NCBI RefSeq assembly: GCF_009389715.1
Contig: NC_052395.1
Coordinates: 24,105,482 to 24,169,481, forward strand
Source of the DNA: Phoenix dactylifera
Taxonomy: Eukaryota > Streptophyta > Magnoliopsida > Arecales > Arecaceae
Direction: 5' to 3'
Length of the DNA stretch: 64,000 nucleotides
Of this stretch, positions 1-11,225 are shown in pieces. The translations under genes were made by a program, and so were the position numbers. A model generated the notes under the pieces. The model was not told the DNA's origin, searched no databases, and saw only the letters and a program-made list of their open reading frames with translations. The number at the start of each line of letters is the position of its first letter. The first letter of the stretch is position 1.

Positions 1-1238
1 GAATGATGAGCAGTGAGAGACGCCAATTGTATGAGCTCCTGTTGTGTAGCATTTTAGTCTTCATACAAGGGAAAATATCTATGTTATATGAAATGTTAAA
101 AACATGCCATTAGCCACTTACCAGACAAAAGTACTAGATCTTTTAAGCTGAGTCCTTTACTAGCAAAAGACGTTTGGAGGATGCTAAAATTAAAAGTTGG
201 GGCTGGAAGGTTTTTCAAGACCTCTATGGAATTTGAGATCAAACCATCTCTTCGCCCGGTGGGAACATTCCAAAAGGGACCTCCCTGTTGCAATAAGAAA
301 AGAACAGCTTTGATAGTTAAGAAGTTTCAGTATTAGAGAAGTTTCCACAAGGACCACAACTGTAGGTAATAATGAACAAACCTATGGCTCATTGAAGGTT
401 AAGAACATCATACAACCGGCATTCAAGCCTGATGTTGATCCTATAACTTGGTGCCAACTTCTTGTACACAACTTCAGGCAAGAGAACGACCGGGCAAAAA
501 TGCTTGACATGCCCTACTGGTTACAGACTCATGTAACCAACTAGTACCTTAAAGCTTCCTTATACTTGGAAGTCAGGCAAAAGTGTAGGTTTGGCATGTT
601 GCATTCATCTCTAAGGCGCAAATCAAAAGTCCAAAGAGCTAATTGAAGTCCTTTATTATTAGAGAAGTTTCTTTATAAAAATGGAGTAGGCCAAAAAGAA
701 GAAGGTAAGAAGGAAAAAGACTAGCAAAGTATAGGTTCCTTACTGTGACAATAACAGAATCTCTTGCAACTAAGGCGAGAATATCGGCGCATGAAACAAC
801 ACCAGGGCATTCTGCTTCTATTAAGGTCTTGACTCTATCAATGAAATCGAAACCACGAAGGCTTAGATTTGGGAATGCTGATTTCTCTGCTTGATTCTTA
901 CTAGTGGAGTTCATCAGAATGGAAGCATCGCAACCCTGAAACAAAGGAGAATTCAACACAAAACTTGTAGTCACATATGCAACACAAAGGACACAATGGA
1001 ACGAAGAATTGTGCCGCATGCATTTAGGTACCCCGACAAAGCAATCATGGAAGTGCATCCTAAGAAGAGGGGCAGCTAACGATGGCTCATGAGGTATGTG
1101 TTTCTTAACATAGTCGAATATAATCTTCTCAGCCTTTGGACAACTCTCATCATAGAAACCCAACTTGAGATCAGCACTTGCACAAAATAAACTCAACGCT
1201 GCACACACCACAAGGCACTGGATGCTCGTCTTCCTCAT
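1..1238 (-). CDS. Class III peroxidase Prx1, 3' end outside the window
   Basis: Secretory heme peroxidase (donor:H2O2 oxidoreductase) expected in the cell wall or vacuole. Four exons are readable on the minus strand: 1032-1238, 744-935, 122-284 and 1-38, the last running off the window. All introns are GT-AG and sit at the three conserved class III positions. Residues 1-22 form a signal peptide. Then come the ESCP cysteine, the distal [11 protein letters not shown] motif (Arg and His of the active site), GCDAS with Ca-binding residues, [23 protein letters not shown] and the start of the proximal-heme motif GAHTIG. About 200 residues are visible of an expected 320-340. The start is the ATG directly before the hydrophobic signal, 92 bp below a TATA box. 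No lesion is seen in the visible part. It is clearly diverged from Prx2-4, so it is an older member of the cluster. Confidence 0.92.
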
Positions 1239-1328
1239 TGCTCTAAGACAAGATGAATTACAAAACTTGACCAGTAGTTGGATGCAAAAGGCCCTTACTA
1301 CGCCCTTTATGTTTTATATGCTTCAATA

Positions 1329-1337
1329 GATTTATAG
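1329..1337 (-). promoter_or_regulatory. TATA box of Prx1
   Basis: CTATAAATC read on the minus strand, about 92 bp upstream of the Prx1 ATG. This is normal plant core-promoter spacing once a short 5' leader is allowed. Confidence 0.5.
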
Positions 1338-1339
1338 GC

Positions 1340-1959
1340 CTCCCCTGCAGTTTCTTCATGAGAGCAGGTGCTGTCCTTATAACCTTTTATATGAGAATTA
1401 GCTGAGAGCAAGCTTCTTTGGCAAAGTTGAGTACAAGACAGAAAGAAGGTCTGAACAGTTGGGCAATCTTAGGTGTCTCACTGACTTTTGTTATGAGATC
1501 TTTAAGAAAACATATTCATTATATCCTTCCGCAGATATCCAACATCAAAAGAAACCAAGACTTCACCAACTCCGTTTCGTAGAACAGACATGCACTCTTT
1601 TGGCTTATGATTGAATTGTCTGTCTGCCTCACGGTAACAACCACCATTTGTGGTGGCATTTGAGCAGTGTTTTGGGTATACCAGCTGGTCTTTGTTAGCT
1701 TGTCCTTTTTTCTGTGATGTTAGTCGTCTGTTAATGGGGATACGACCTTACCACGTTACATATCACTATCATTACAGATCATGTATATGTCTACTGATAT
1801 GCAACTTGTGTGCACGCCAAGTTCGTACCAACCCCACAAGGGATACAATTTCGTAATTAGGCTTAAGCCATGCTGGCTATGAGTCTCCATTAATTCAACC
1901 CCTTTTCTTTTTTGTTTTTCTCCTTTTGGTGCAATTAGCAATTGGTTCACCAGACTCCT
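1340..1959. other. Spacer upstream of Prx1
   Basis: Unique-looking AT-moderate sequence. It presumably holds the distal Prx1 promoter. No coding potential or repeat family is recognised. Confidence 0.4.
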
Positions 1960-2230
1960 TTCAGTACAAAAAAAAAAAAAAGTTTATCCCAATGCATTTT
2001 AGAGCCTGTACCGACGGTAATTTTGGCGCCGATGCTTTCAAAACCGTCGCAAAAGCGTCGCGTAGGTGGGAGTGAAAATTTTTTTTGCCAATGCTTGCTT
2101 TTAAGCGTTGGTCTAGTTTGGAGTCCGCCGACGCTTAAGAGCGTCGGTGGAAACGGAAAGTAGGCCAATGCTTAAGAGTGTTGGCATAATTATTTTTTTT
2201 TAAAAAAAATATATTTAAAAATTCTAATCC
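1960..2230. mobile_element. Remnant of a CACTA-like element with hairpin subterminal repeats
   Basis: An A-run is followed by four related imperfect palindromes of the form CC(G/A)A(C/T)GCTTAAGAG(C/T)GT(C/T)GG. Clear copies lie at 2089-2112, 2128-2147 and 2165-2184, plus a looser one near 2010-2060. Dense short inverted motifs beside an A-rich end are typical of CACTA subterminal regions. A CAGTACAAAA string at about 1963 could be a decayed CACTACAAGAAAA terminus, but no partner end or 3-bp duplication is found. Family assignment is inference. Confidence 0.3.
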
Positions 2231-2976
2231 TAAAGGCTTTGAGGATGGCTTCCTGGGGTAGTCTCTGATCGTCCGGAGGCGAGGAAGAAGAAGAGGAAGA
2301 GGTGGGGGAGGGGACCATCGTAGATTTTGATGAGAAGTAGCCGATAAGGCGCCAGACCTACCTTCCTCACCAATAGCAGCGCCACTATTACACTGCAGCA
2401 AGCTTAAAACCATTGGTAGGCTCAGTTATTTTCGAAGAAAACGGTTACACAAATATAACTAAGCCTTGGTAACAATTTGATAGTGGTAATGCTATTGGCA
2501 GAGAAAATTATAGGTACTTCTACAATTCTAGTACTTAATCATTGTTGAAGTAAATTATGGGATGAGTCATGACATTGTTTTGGACAAGAATGTAGGATTA
2601 AATTGGTTATTTCTTAAGAACATGGTCATTTAATAAATTAGAGAAGTTGGTAGTTAGACCGCGAGCACGATTTGCTTGTAAAGCCTGATATCTGAATACT
2701 ATTATGTTTATTCTTGCCTTGTTAATGTGGACACACAAATCCAAAGGGAGAGTTTTGGATTCTTGGAGTAGTTGGCATGTGACCTAATCAACAATTATAC
2801 CACGTATAGGAACATGATAGTTATCTTTCTTTGCATTGCTATGCTTCAATTGCAGGTGCAACTAAAACAATATCAAACGGGGGTTCTCTCTGACCCATAA
2901 ACATACGTGTGGTGTGTTGGAAAGTAATTTTGCGCTTGGTCTGCTCAAGAAAGTGGACTCCAGTCCAAATGGAATG
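2231..2976. other. Non-coding spacer
   Basis: AT-rich with no supported gene. A short purine-rich stretch at 2275-2310 could belong to the element on its left. Confidence 0.3.
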
Positions 2977-2985
2977 GGATGTGTT

Positions 2986-3011
2986 GGGGGGGGGGGGGGG
3001 GGGGGGGGGGG
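2986..3011 (+). repeat. Uninterrupted run of 26 G
   Basis: Twenty-six consecutive guanines lie four bases inside the LTR 5' terminus. The run can form a G-quadruplex, and its true length is unreliable in most sequencing data. Confidence 0.95.
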
Positions 3012-3077
3012 AAGTAGATCACCCAACACATATGGTTAAAGCACCCAAATCCGATAGCAAGCCTGGTCTCGGCAGCC

Positions 3078-3253
3078 ATGAGCTCAGAAGGCCGAGCACA
3101 GAAGGCCGAGCGCAGAAGGCTGACCTTAGAAGGCCTCTCTCAGAAAGCCGAGCTCAAAAGCCGACCCCAGAAGGCCGAGCTCAGAAGGACGACCTCGGCA
3201 GGCACGACCTCAGAAGGCCTCCTCCGGAAGGCCGAGCTCAGAAGGCCGAGAAA
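3078..3253 (+). repeat. 15-bp minisatellite in the solo LTR
   Basis: About a dozen diverged copies of a GAAGGCCGAGCTCAG unit in tandem, with some units carrying GACCTC instead of GAGCTC. The open frames over it are by-products of the multiple-of-three period. Confidence 0.85.
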
Positions 3254-3713
3254 TTCTCTATATTCGGGATCAAATCCCGTAGTCTCCGCCACAACGGCTG
3301 TTAATATTTAAATATACGCAATCTCAACCGACTGCCAGCTAGCCTGAAATTCCGTGCCATCTAAGGTAACTTATTTAACCCACAATTTGCATAATCACCT
3401 CGGATTGCGAGTAATCACTACAACCCCTCCTATAAAGAGGGGGGAACTCCAGGGAGAAAGGGGGCTTCCTCCTCCACAAAAGAAAGCTCTTTTTCTCCCC
3501 CGGCTCAAAAAACACATCTCCATTCTCTCTCTCTCTATTCAAAGCCCCTCTCTGACTTAAGCATCGGAGGGCCTTCGCCGGGACCCCAGCCAAAAGCTTC
3601 TTGCAGGTCCGCCGGAAACAGCCGTCCGCAATCGCATCACTAGTCGAAGCTTCTCCTCTTTGGTCCGCGGTCACCCCGGGTCCAATTTCCAGCAACAGGA
3701 TGAGTGTACGATA

Positions 3714-3960
3714 TGTTGAAATCACCACTTACCCCAAAGGCTTAAGCTGATAGGATAAGGTAGATTTATTTATATATTCTATATTTTCTTACACTCCCTT
3801 TCACATGTGGGCTGGACTTTTCTTTAATGGTTGAGCGTAACATGTGAAATTTTTAATAACGAGGTTAAAAAGTACAGAGACAGAGTTTGAACTCAAGACC
3901 TCTGCTCTGATACCATGTTAAAATCACCACTAACTTGTCCCAAAAGTGGTGATTTCAACA
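3714..3960. mobile_element. Short TRIM/MITE-like element with 17-bp inverted ends
   Basis: The left end TGTTGAAATCACCACTT is repeated inverted at the right end. A tRNA-Met-type primer-binding motif (TGGTATCAGAGC on the minus strand) lies at about 3905-3916, followed by a GGTCTTGAGTTC string. This combination resembles the small non-coding LTR-derived elements (TRIM/SMART-like) that are common in plants. It has no coding capacity and starts 12 bp after the target duplication of the solo LTR. Confidence 0.5.
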
Positions 3961-4099
3961 TGATACAATGTGTAAATAACCACTCCAAATTTTCTTTATA
4001 AAAAAATAATTGCTTGATGGCATGGCCCGCTTAACTAGTTTGCATCAAGTTCACATGGAAAAATGCTAAAATAATAAAAAAGAAGACTTTATACAAGTT

Positions 4100-4375
4100 T
4101 AAGCTAATGTAGAAGGGTCAATAATATAGATTAAGGCTTAACACCCCTCCCTCGTATATGGATCGAACCATGAATTGGAGGAAAAATAATGATTGAGATG
4201 AGTCAAGACAATTTCCAGGATGATTAAATAAAAATAATGATTGAAATCTGTCAAGATAGTAACTGAGATAATTAAATAAATAGCATGAAAGGGATTCAAA
4301 CTGATGACCTCCGGCAATCCTGAGATTTGATATCATGCGTGTAATCTGTTGACCTCAAAGGCTTAAATTAAGAAT
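4100..4375. mobile_element. Degraded second copy of the TRIM-like family
   Basis: It shares the order of landmarks with 3714-3960: a TTAAGCT string, a CACCCCTCCC...ATATGG string, a GATTCAAAC...GACCTCC string, a GATATCATG string and a final CAAAGGCTTAA. It is too diverged for termini or target duplications to be fixed. Confidence 0.3.
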
Positions 4376-6900
4376 TATGTAGGATCTACAATAGGAAGCC
4401 TGTTTCCTATGCCTATGCCACTTGTTGCTTGAAGTGCACAACTATTACATCGCTATATGAAACTCTTTAATTTCTTGGATGGGGCAATTTCAAATATTTG
4501 AGCTCTCTTAACGCATGAGTCATATTGGATGGATTCTTTTGGATTTTCCTTGATTTTTGTAATCCATTTCAACTTCAATAAATTCTTTGGGCACAAAGTG
4601 CCTATTGTTATCTCAAAGAAAAAGTCATATTAGATGGATCTTCTTCCTTTAAAAAAAAAAAAATAGAAATCTAATTTCTTAGACCCTACCAACTCAAGCT
4701 TTACCCGAACAAATCCCGTATGATACAGAATATTTACTTGGCCTTGGCTGGTCGATAAAAATATTAACAAATGCACAAAATGTGAGAAGATAACCAATCA
4801 GAAAAATTCTTTGACCTCTCATAGAGCAGAGATATTAGAGTCCATTGTAAAGATTAGTCATGAAAATACTTGCATAACTAGCTTTAGAATATTTCGTTCT
4901 CCAGAATGATGATTGTATAAGAGCGGTACCGTTTTAAGTCGGACCCAACTCTCTTGCCAATGGAAAGCACGAACAAGTACCAACCAGCGGCCTGAAGGCC
5001 TGTTAATCTATCATTATAGTTAGAGGATTTTCACTTCAATTAATCCTACTTACACGTACAAGTAGAATTTCCCCAAAACATAGTATACTATTTTACTTTG
5101 CTCTAAAGGTGTCATTTGAAAGTTTATAATACGCTTTCTTGCTTCAGGCCAGCCACTCTGTTGAAATGCTTCACCTCTCCTTACCATGGCCAAGCACATT
5201 TATTAGTGCAAGCTTAGAATGACACACTTGATAAGAGGGTGAAGTACATGATCTGTTACTACCAACTATGATCAGATCATGAGATCAGGTGAATGTGTGA
5301 ATCTTAGTGGCTTTTGCTCATATGATGGGGAAGTATGAGATCAGATGGAACACATCAAAGTCCAAAGCTATCCATGTAGCAACGGAGAAGAACGGGACGT
5401 ATCAACCGAACGTTTCTGAAAAGAAAAAGAAACAGTCACTAGAATCATGGCCGGGAAAAGGGGTGGTGGAGTTAAAATGTGTTGGGTTTAGGTTCTACAT
5501 TGAAGCAGAGAAGCACGTTAAAGAAGAAGAGTCCACTATCAGTGGTCTCAGATTGGGTTGGATATACTTGAGTCGTGGTTGGATTTAATGCTATCTATTA
5601 CATTCTCAGTATCATAGAACATGTAGCTTGACGTGAATTTAGGTCTGATATCTGTCTGATTGGGATCAAATCAGCTTAATTCATTTTGATCCAAATCTTA
5701 AGTTTTGATTTGATTTGATGGAGTAGGAAAAAAATAATAATAAATTTTTTTAAAAGAAAACTTGAAAGTACTTATTGCCTATTTTACTGTCTTAAAACCC
5801 GATTTATAGAACTGCAGTGCAAGATCTCTATTTTTAACTGAGGTTTCTCTGAGCAAATTTTAATTAAATTCAAGAATTTTTCAGTAAACAAAATTTTCAG
5901 AACTATCTAGAAAACCAGATCTTCACTCTTGTATTATTTGCTCTTTCATCATATTGTTAAAATCTTGGCAAATGAGAAGATATATCCTGGTCAATATTTG
6001 TTATAAAAATAGTGAATAAAATTTGACATGATGTTTCACAGCCTCAAATGACTTGGAATCACAATATTTTGGCCTAAAATAACTACCTGTGAGTTGTCAC
6101 AACATGAATCTCACTAAGATATCCAATTCATTCTATTAAAACAATAAAATGGATGTCGATTTATTGTCTCCAGATTGAACGTTCATTTCATAAAATAACT
6201 TTGGATGTGGATCTTGCTTTTAAATCTTACCTAGACCTATCTAAACGGTGTACTTAGAGGACTTTGCATGGATTCTATGTGAATTTTAGTTTATATTCAG
6301 CCCTAATTTATACTCGACTCAAACTGTATTTTCTAAATGAGCAAGTGACAATCCGAATTTATCTTGTACAGAATATATATGTTTATTTTCCAAGTAATTT
6401 ATATCATCGAGTGTATCATTCCAAATTTCATTCCAATCAGATAATTCGCAGCAGCCAATATATCCTGTGGTAATAAAAATATATTATTCTAAGATATATC
6501 AAGATTTAGTCTCAGATTCATATTTTGTCGCCAATCCTTCCGAACTCCCTTTCAGGCTAATTGGATAGCTAGGCATCTGATAACCATAAATTCGACCAGC
6601 CTGGTGATCCAACCAGGAAAATACTAAAAATAAAGCTGGAGTAGCCCTTTGGCCCGTCCTCTGCATTCAAACTTGTGTGAAAGTAAAGAAATCCATTGAA
6701 CTCAGAACTTGTTCATTGTTTTATCAGGCGCCCTGTTCTGTCCTCGGTTTGAGGCAAAACAAAAGATAAGATATATTTTATTCCACGCTACAATTACTAA
6801 GTAATATTTGAACGATACAATCTCAAAGTAAGCAGTTTTGTCCGAGTAACCACACAATATGTAGATACTAATTACCTTCTACAGCCACAATGGATTCAGA
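4376..6900. other. AT-rich intergenic region between Prx1 and Prx2
   Basis: No domain-bearing reading frame, RNA gene or bounded repeat is recognised. The open frame at 5307-5588 has no familiar motif and no conserved context. The right end is the Prx2 3' flank. Confidence 0.4.
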
Positions 6901-6903
6901 AGA

Positions 6904-8843
6904 CTAGCTATTAACCAAGGCGCACTGCTTTCTAATTTCCCCTGCCTTGCCTGTGAGCACCCCAATCCGTCCCATCTTCACCATTGACACACCAAAGTCG
7001 AAGAAGAAACTAGACTTGGGCGAATCGAGTCGAGAGTAGACATAGTCTATTGTCTCCTTGTCCTGAAGGAGAGCCTCATCAGAGTGGAACAACCCCCTTC
7101 TCTTCATGACCAGCTTGTAGTACTTGGTATCAAACGTTGTGGAGCTCCCTGGAACCATTTCCACCGTGGTAGTCTCATCCCCGGGCTTACATTGGCTCCT
7201 AAGCTTGATTGCATACTTTGGATCTAAAGTTGGGTCGGTGTCACCTCTTCCAGTGAAGTTGTAGAGTCGACTCTCAAAGGAATAACAATGGGAGTTTCCT
7301 ATTGTGTGAGCTCCTGAATAAAAAGAAAAAAAGAAAAAAAGAAAAAAGAACTCCTGAATAAAAAATTGGCCATGTTATTTGTCACCAGGATCGCTTCTAA
7401 TCAACATGGTAACAATTCTTAAAAGTTTTCCTAAAAACTTTGTGGCTTTCCTTATTGTGACCAAAGAACCATTCTACGATCATTATCTGAAAGAGCTCAG
7501 AAACGCTGGTATTGTCAGATAATAATCTGACAGTCATGATGCGCCCTACATCACACGATGCGTTATTATTGTCCTCATCGCTCATTAATACCAAGAGATT
7601 TTATTTAGGAGAAGCTCGAACTCTGGACCTCAGGATTATTAAGAGAGGTATGAGACGTGCGCACTAGCCAGCTGCGCCATGACCTTGTGTTGTCAAAAAT
7701 AATCTAGCCTTTCAATTTTGGAGATATTATAAGATGAAAAGCTTTAGGAAAAAGATCAATCAGGCTTTTCGCCTCCTCATACGTATGACCTAGATCACAT
7801 ATGTGAAGGGACCACATGATGGGAACAAATCAAGATAATAACTACATTATTTAAATAAATACATGGAAGATATCTCCAGCAAATCTAATCTCTATATTAA
7901 CAGGCTTAACAAATGCAATAATTATATGATGCAAATATTCTCAATATTTTGTTGATACTGCTGTGTGTGATTTAATTTGTTCGACCATCTTAGAACTTCC
8001 TTTGTTGATGCAATGATACCTGATAAAATTGCCAAGTCCTTTGCACTTAGACCTTTGGCAGCAAAGGATGCTTTCAGCTGAGTGATCTCTGCATAAGGGG
8101 ATGGTAAATTAGCCAAAGCCTCAGAGGCCATTGACACAATCCCATCCCGCCTCCCTGTGGGGACCTCCCAAACGTAGTTGCCCGCCGTCCGAGTCTCTTT
8201 TCCGACTGAACCGGTAGCCTGAACCAGAGCAAACTATTTCTGTTATTATAACTAGCCCTAGGTCATGGAAACAGGCAATCTGAGAACAAAAGAACAGCTT
8301 CAGATATGTACCAAGGAGACAGCATCCCTAGCTGCGAGAGCTATGATATCAGCACACGAGACAATCCCTGGACATGCTTTCTCTAATGCTTCCTTTGCTG
8401 CATCAATGACATAAAATCCATCGAGGCTGTGGTTCGGCATTGCATCCTTCTCTGCCGAAGTAGTCTTAGTGGAGTTCAGTAGTACCGAGCCATCGCAGCC
8501 CTGTGGCAAATAAAAATGCTTGCAAATATTATCTCCTATAGGCCAGTGCAAACGTTTAGTCACGAACGAAAGCATAGTAATGTTTGAGAAACGAATGAAA
8601 GCATATATATTAAAATCTCATTACCCTAACAAAGCAATCATGGAAATGTAGCCTTAATAGTGGGCCGGAGACAGTTGGGTCCTGAGAAAAGTAGCTGGCC
8701 ACGGTCTTACGAACTATAGCCTCAGCATCTGGGCATGAGTTTTTGTAGAAACCAACCCTCAAGGCTTGGGCATAGGCTGAGTCAAGGAGGAAGAGCACGA
8801 GGGTTAACCGGAACAAAAAACTTAAGAAAAGCCTCATGGCCAT
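6904..8843 (-). CDS. Class III peroxidase Prx2, complete, four exons
   Basis: Secretory heme peroxidase of about 338 residues, normal for the family. Exons are 8625-8843, 8312-8500, 8020-8218 and 6904-7313; all introns are GT-AG and exon phases join cleanly. It has a signal peptide ending AYA/QA, the distal [39 protein letters not shown], proximal GAHTIG, and a C-terminus in CALVNS. All eight disulfide cysteines and both heme histidines are present. Exon 3 starts with about 15 extra residues ([13 protein letters not shown]) between the conserved DAVSL and [10 protein letters not shown], as in the subgroup with an extended loop there. The start is the first ATG of the signal peptide, about 70 bp below a TATA box; an in-frame upstream ATG at 8912 overlaps the promoter. 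It is the parent of psiPrx2' in the second duplication unit. Confidence 0.95.
7311..7365 (+). repeat. Poly(A)-only insertion with its own target duplication in Prx2 intron 3
   Basis: The 14-bp string CTCCTGAATAAAAA occurs at 7311-7324 and again at 7351-7364, separated by 26 bp of A with four interspersed G. The paralogue at 22493-22510 has only one copy. This looks like a retrotransposition event in which only the poly(A) tail was inserted. It lies next to the exon 4 acceptor but leaves it intact. Confidence 0.55.
7585..7690 (-). mobile_element. tRNA-derived SINE-like sequence in Prx2 intron 3
   Basis: Minus-strand text contains an A-box-like TGGCGCAGCTGGCTAGTGCG followed about 40 bp later by a B-box-like GAGTTCGAGCTTC, the internal RNA polymerase III promoter layout of tRNA-derived SINEs. 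A diverged copy sits at the matching place in psiPrx2' (28040-28135), so it is older than the duplication. It does not fold as a full tRNA. The 3' limit is not fixed. Confidence 0.45.
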
Positions 8844-8913
8844 CTTTCCCAGTGGTGGCGAAAGCTTTTGGAACACTGGAATGTATGCTGTGGCTTGAAG
8901 CCAGCGAACCACC

Positions 8914-8921
8914 TATTTATA
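8914..8921 (-). promoter_or_regulatory. TATA box of Prx2
   Basis: TATAAATA on the minus strand, about 70 bp upstream of the chosen ATG. The same box is kept at 31313-31320 upstream of psiPrx2'. Confidence 0.7.
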
Positions 8922-9911
8922 GGTCTCGGCAGGCTCGTGGTCTTCTTGCCATTTGTTTAGTGCACAATTTTTCATGCGGATTGCTATGAACTAGAAATTT
9001 ATTTATATGATACACAATAAGAATCAATCACTGGTCAAGGGTCTCCAACAATTAGGGCCCACCTAAACGAGTGAAGTACGTGAGAGGGTGGGGCTGTGGG
9101 TGATAAAAGCCCTAGTGGTGGTGCATTATTTTATGACAAGGCGCGTGGCTGCCACAGGCACTGGTATTGACTGTGGGCGATGCGTGTGGTTGGCGGCAGG
9201 AATGGCCGATTTTATAATGGCCAGAAGATCGGGTGGCGTCACCCCTCACCTCTTTTTAATATTAGTTTGGTGTTTTAGCGCGTGGCGAGCACATGGATTT
9301 GGACATTTGCATGAAATGGCGTGCGATGACCGTGGTCTGCATGATGTTGGTCTGCACGTTTAAGTATAAATTGGTCTGAACGTTTTCATCGAAGCGGACT
9401 TCAAGTTCAAAGAACAAGAGAATAAGCCAATTTTTCCAGCTCCCTTCAAAGTACCTGGATGAGCTGTACTCCTAAAATGACCCTCCATTATATGTATAAA
9501 AAAGAAAGGTAAGGGAAAGTCGAATGCTTTAGAAAGTTAAAGTAACAATAATATTATAATCAATCTGTTGGCGAGCTTGATGGATTTAATCACAAAAAAT
9601 TAATTTGTTAGATTAATTATCTGCTTCGAGCTTGTCAAATATACCATAATTTGATCTATATATTTTTTTGTCACTCAAGAACTGTTTTGCTATTTCTATG
9701 AAATTTTTAGAACTAGAATAAAAATTCTCAAAGATTTATAAATTGGAACGTTTATTTAAGCATAGACCCACCTAACCTAAATCGGCTCTTCTTCTGTCTA
9801 CAGGCCAAAAGGTAGGATCTAGATTGGATTTGGACAGGTGGTTAGAAAATGCAAGCTAGATGGGCCAACAGGCCCAGTTCCTACAAGATTTACAGAAATA
9901 TCTAAGCAAAC
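8922..9911. other. Prx2 promoter-side spacer, duplicated at about 31321-32256
   Basis: Non-coding. It matches the psiPrx2' upstream region nearly base for base until both copies break at the string TCTAAGCAAACCC. To the right of that point unit I has Copia sequence and unit II has unrelated DNA. Confidence 0.8.
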
Positions 9912-11225
9912 CCTTTAGCTTTTCAATTGTAACTACCTTGGTTAACATATCTGCAGAATTTTGGATGGTATGGATCTTTATAAAAATAAACTGACCATCC
10001 TCTAAAAGAGAGCGGATAAAATGATACCTGATGTCTATATGCTTCGTCTTGTATTGAAATGCTGAATTTCTTGCAAGATAAATCGCACTCTGACTATCGC
10101 TGTGCAATTTAACATCTTTTTGCGGATTTTCTAATTTTGTCATCAGGTTCTTAAGCCATATTAGCTCCTTGCACGCCTCTGTTGCTACAACATACTCGGC
10201 CTCTATAGTGGATAAAGCAACTATCTTCTGCAGCTTTGAAGCCCAACTGCCTGCTGCGCTACCCAAAGTAAACACATAACCTATGGTCCTTTTCCTACTA
10301 TCCATATCACCTGCAAGATCTGAGTCCACAAACCCCTGAAGCCTGATCTTTGAGCCTCCATACCATAATCCATGATCAGTTGTACCTCTCAAATACCTGA
10401 GAATCCACTTGACAGCTTTCTAATGAGCCTTGGCTGGATTGTTCATAAACCAGCTAACTACTCCCACTGCATATGCAATATCTGGTCTCGTGAACACCAT
10501 AGCATATATAAGATTGCCGACCGCTGAGGCATACAGTACTTCCTTTATGTAAGCCCTATCATTTGGAGTTTTTGCACATTGATTCTTGCTGAGCTTGAAG
10601 TGACTAGCCAACGGAGTGCTAATTGGTTTTGCCTTCTCCATATTGAACCTTTGTTGGATCTTCTTAACATAGCTCTCTTGTGACGACTTCAGTTTTTTGT
10701 TTGTTCTGTCTCTAGTAATTCTCATGCCAAGAATTTGTTTGGCTGGACCCAAAACTTTCATAGCAAACTCATGTGATAACTCTTTCTTGAGATTCTGAAT
10801 CTCCTCCATGTTTGATCCTGCAATAAGCATATTATCCACATACAAAAGCAAATAATAGAGTCATTAAATTTCTTAACAAAACAGCAGTGGTCAGCATTGC
10901 ATCTAGTGTAACCGTGCATAGACATAAACCTATCAAATTTTAAATGCCACTGTCTTGGAGCTTGCTTCAAACCATACAAGCTCTTCTTGAGCCTACACAC
11001 CATCTCCTCTTTTTCTGGAGTTTCAAGACCTTCTGGCTGATGCATATAAATTTTCTCCTCTAAATCACCATGGAGGAATGCAGTTTTCACATCTAACTGC
11101 TCAAGATGCAAATCCTCTGATGCTACCAAACTCAACACAGATTTAATAGTAGTCAATTTAACGATAGGAGCAAAAATCTCAGTGTAATCTATACCTGCTT
11201 TCTGTTGAAAATCTTTTACAACCAA
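9912..11225 (-). pseudogene. Copia reverse transcriptase and RNase H, broken
   Basis: The RT starts with DFQQKAGIDYTEIFAPIVKLTT and runs through QLDVKTAFLHGDL and [10 protein letters not shown] (10758-11225). It shifts frame near the YVDN box (canonical YVDD; here the second Asp is Asn) and continues in 10420-10851. RNase H (SDLAGDMDSRKRT, ALSTIEAEYV, KTKHIDIRYHFIR) is in 9912-10392. The altered YVDD and the frameshift make it inactive. Confidence 0.82.

Larger units (their letters stand above)
2982..3697 (+). mobile_element. Solo LTR, 716 bp, with 5-bp target duplication
   Basis: The block starts TGTTG and ends CAACA, the TG...CA signature of an LTR. It is flanked by identical GGATG at 2977-2981 and 3698-3702. 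A CTATAAAGAGG TATA box lies at about 3430 on the plus strand, followed by a CT-rich leader, so the LTR is plus-oriented. No internal domain or second LTR is present, so it is the product of LTR-LTR recombination. Internally it has a 26-bp G run at its 5' end and a 15-bp minisatellite. The superfamily is not certain; the R/U5 text resembles plant Ty3/Gypsy LTRs. Confidence 0.75.

Noticed and set aside
3078-3260. CRISPR-like array
   Set aside because: A 15-bp direct tandem repeat without spacers, in a plant LTR.
5307-5588. Candidate small gene of 93 codons
   Set aside because: No recognisable motif, no paralogue in the window and no promoter or splice context; left as intergenic.
7397-7594. 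Small open frame in Prx2 intron 3, with a related one at 27806-28024
   Set aside because: The two copies have different frames and ends; intronic sequence beside a SINE-like element.
7630-7690. Functional tRNA gene
   Set aside because: A- and B-box-like strings are present but no cloverleaf arms or anticodon loop can be formed; a tRNA-derived SINE fits better.
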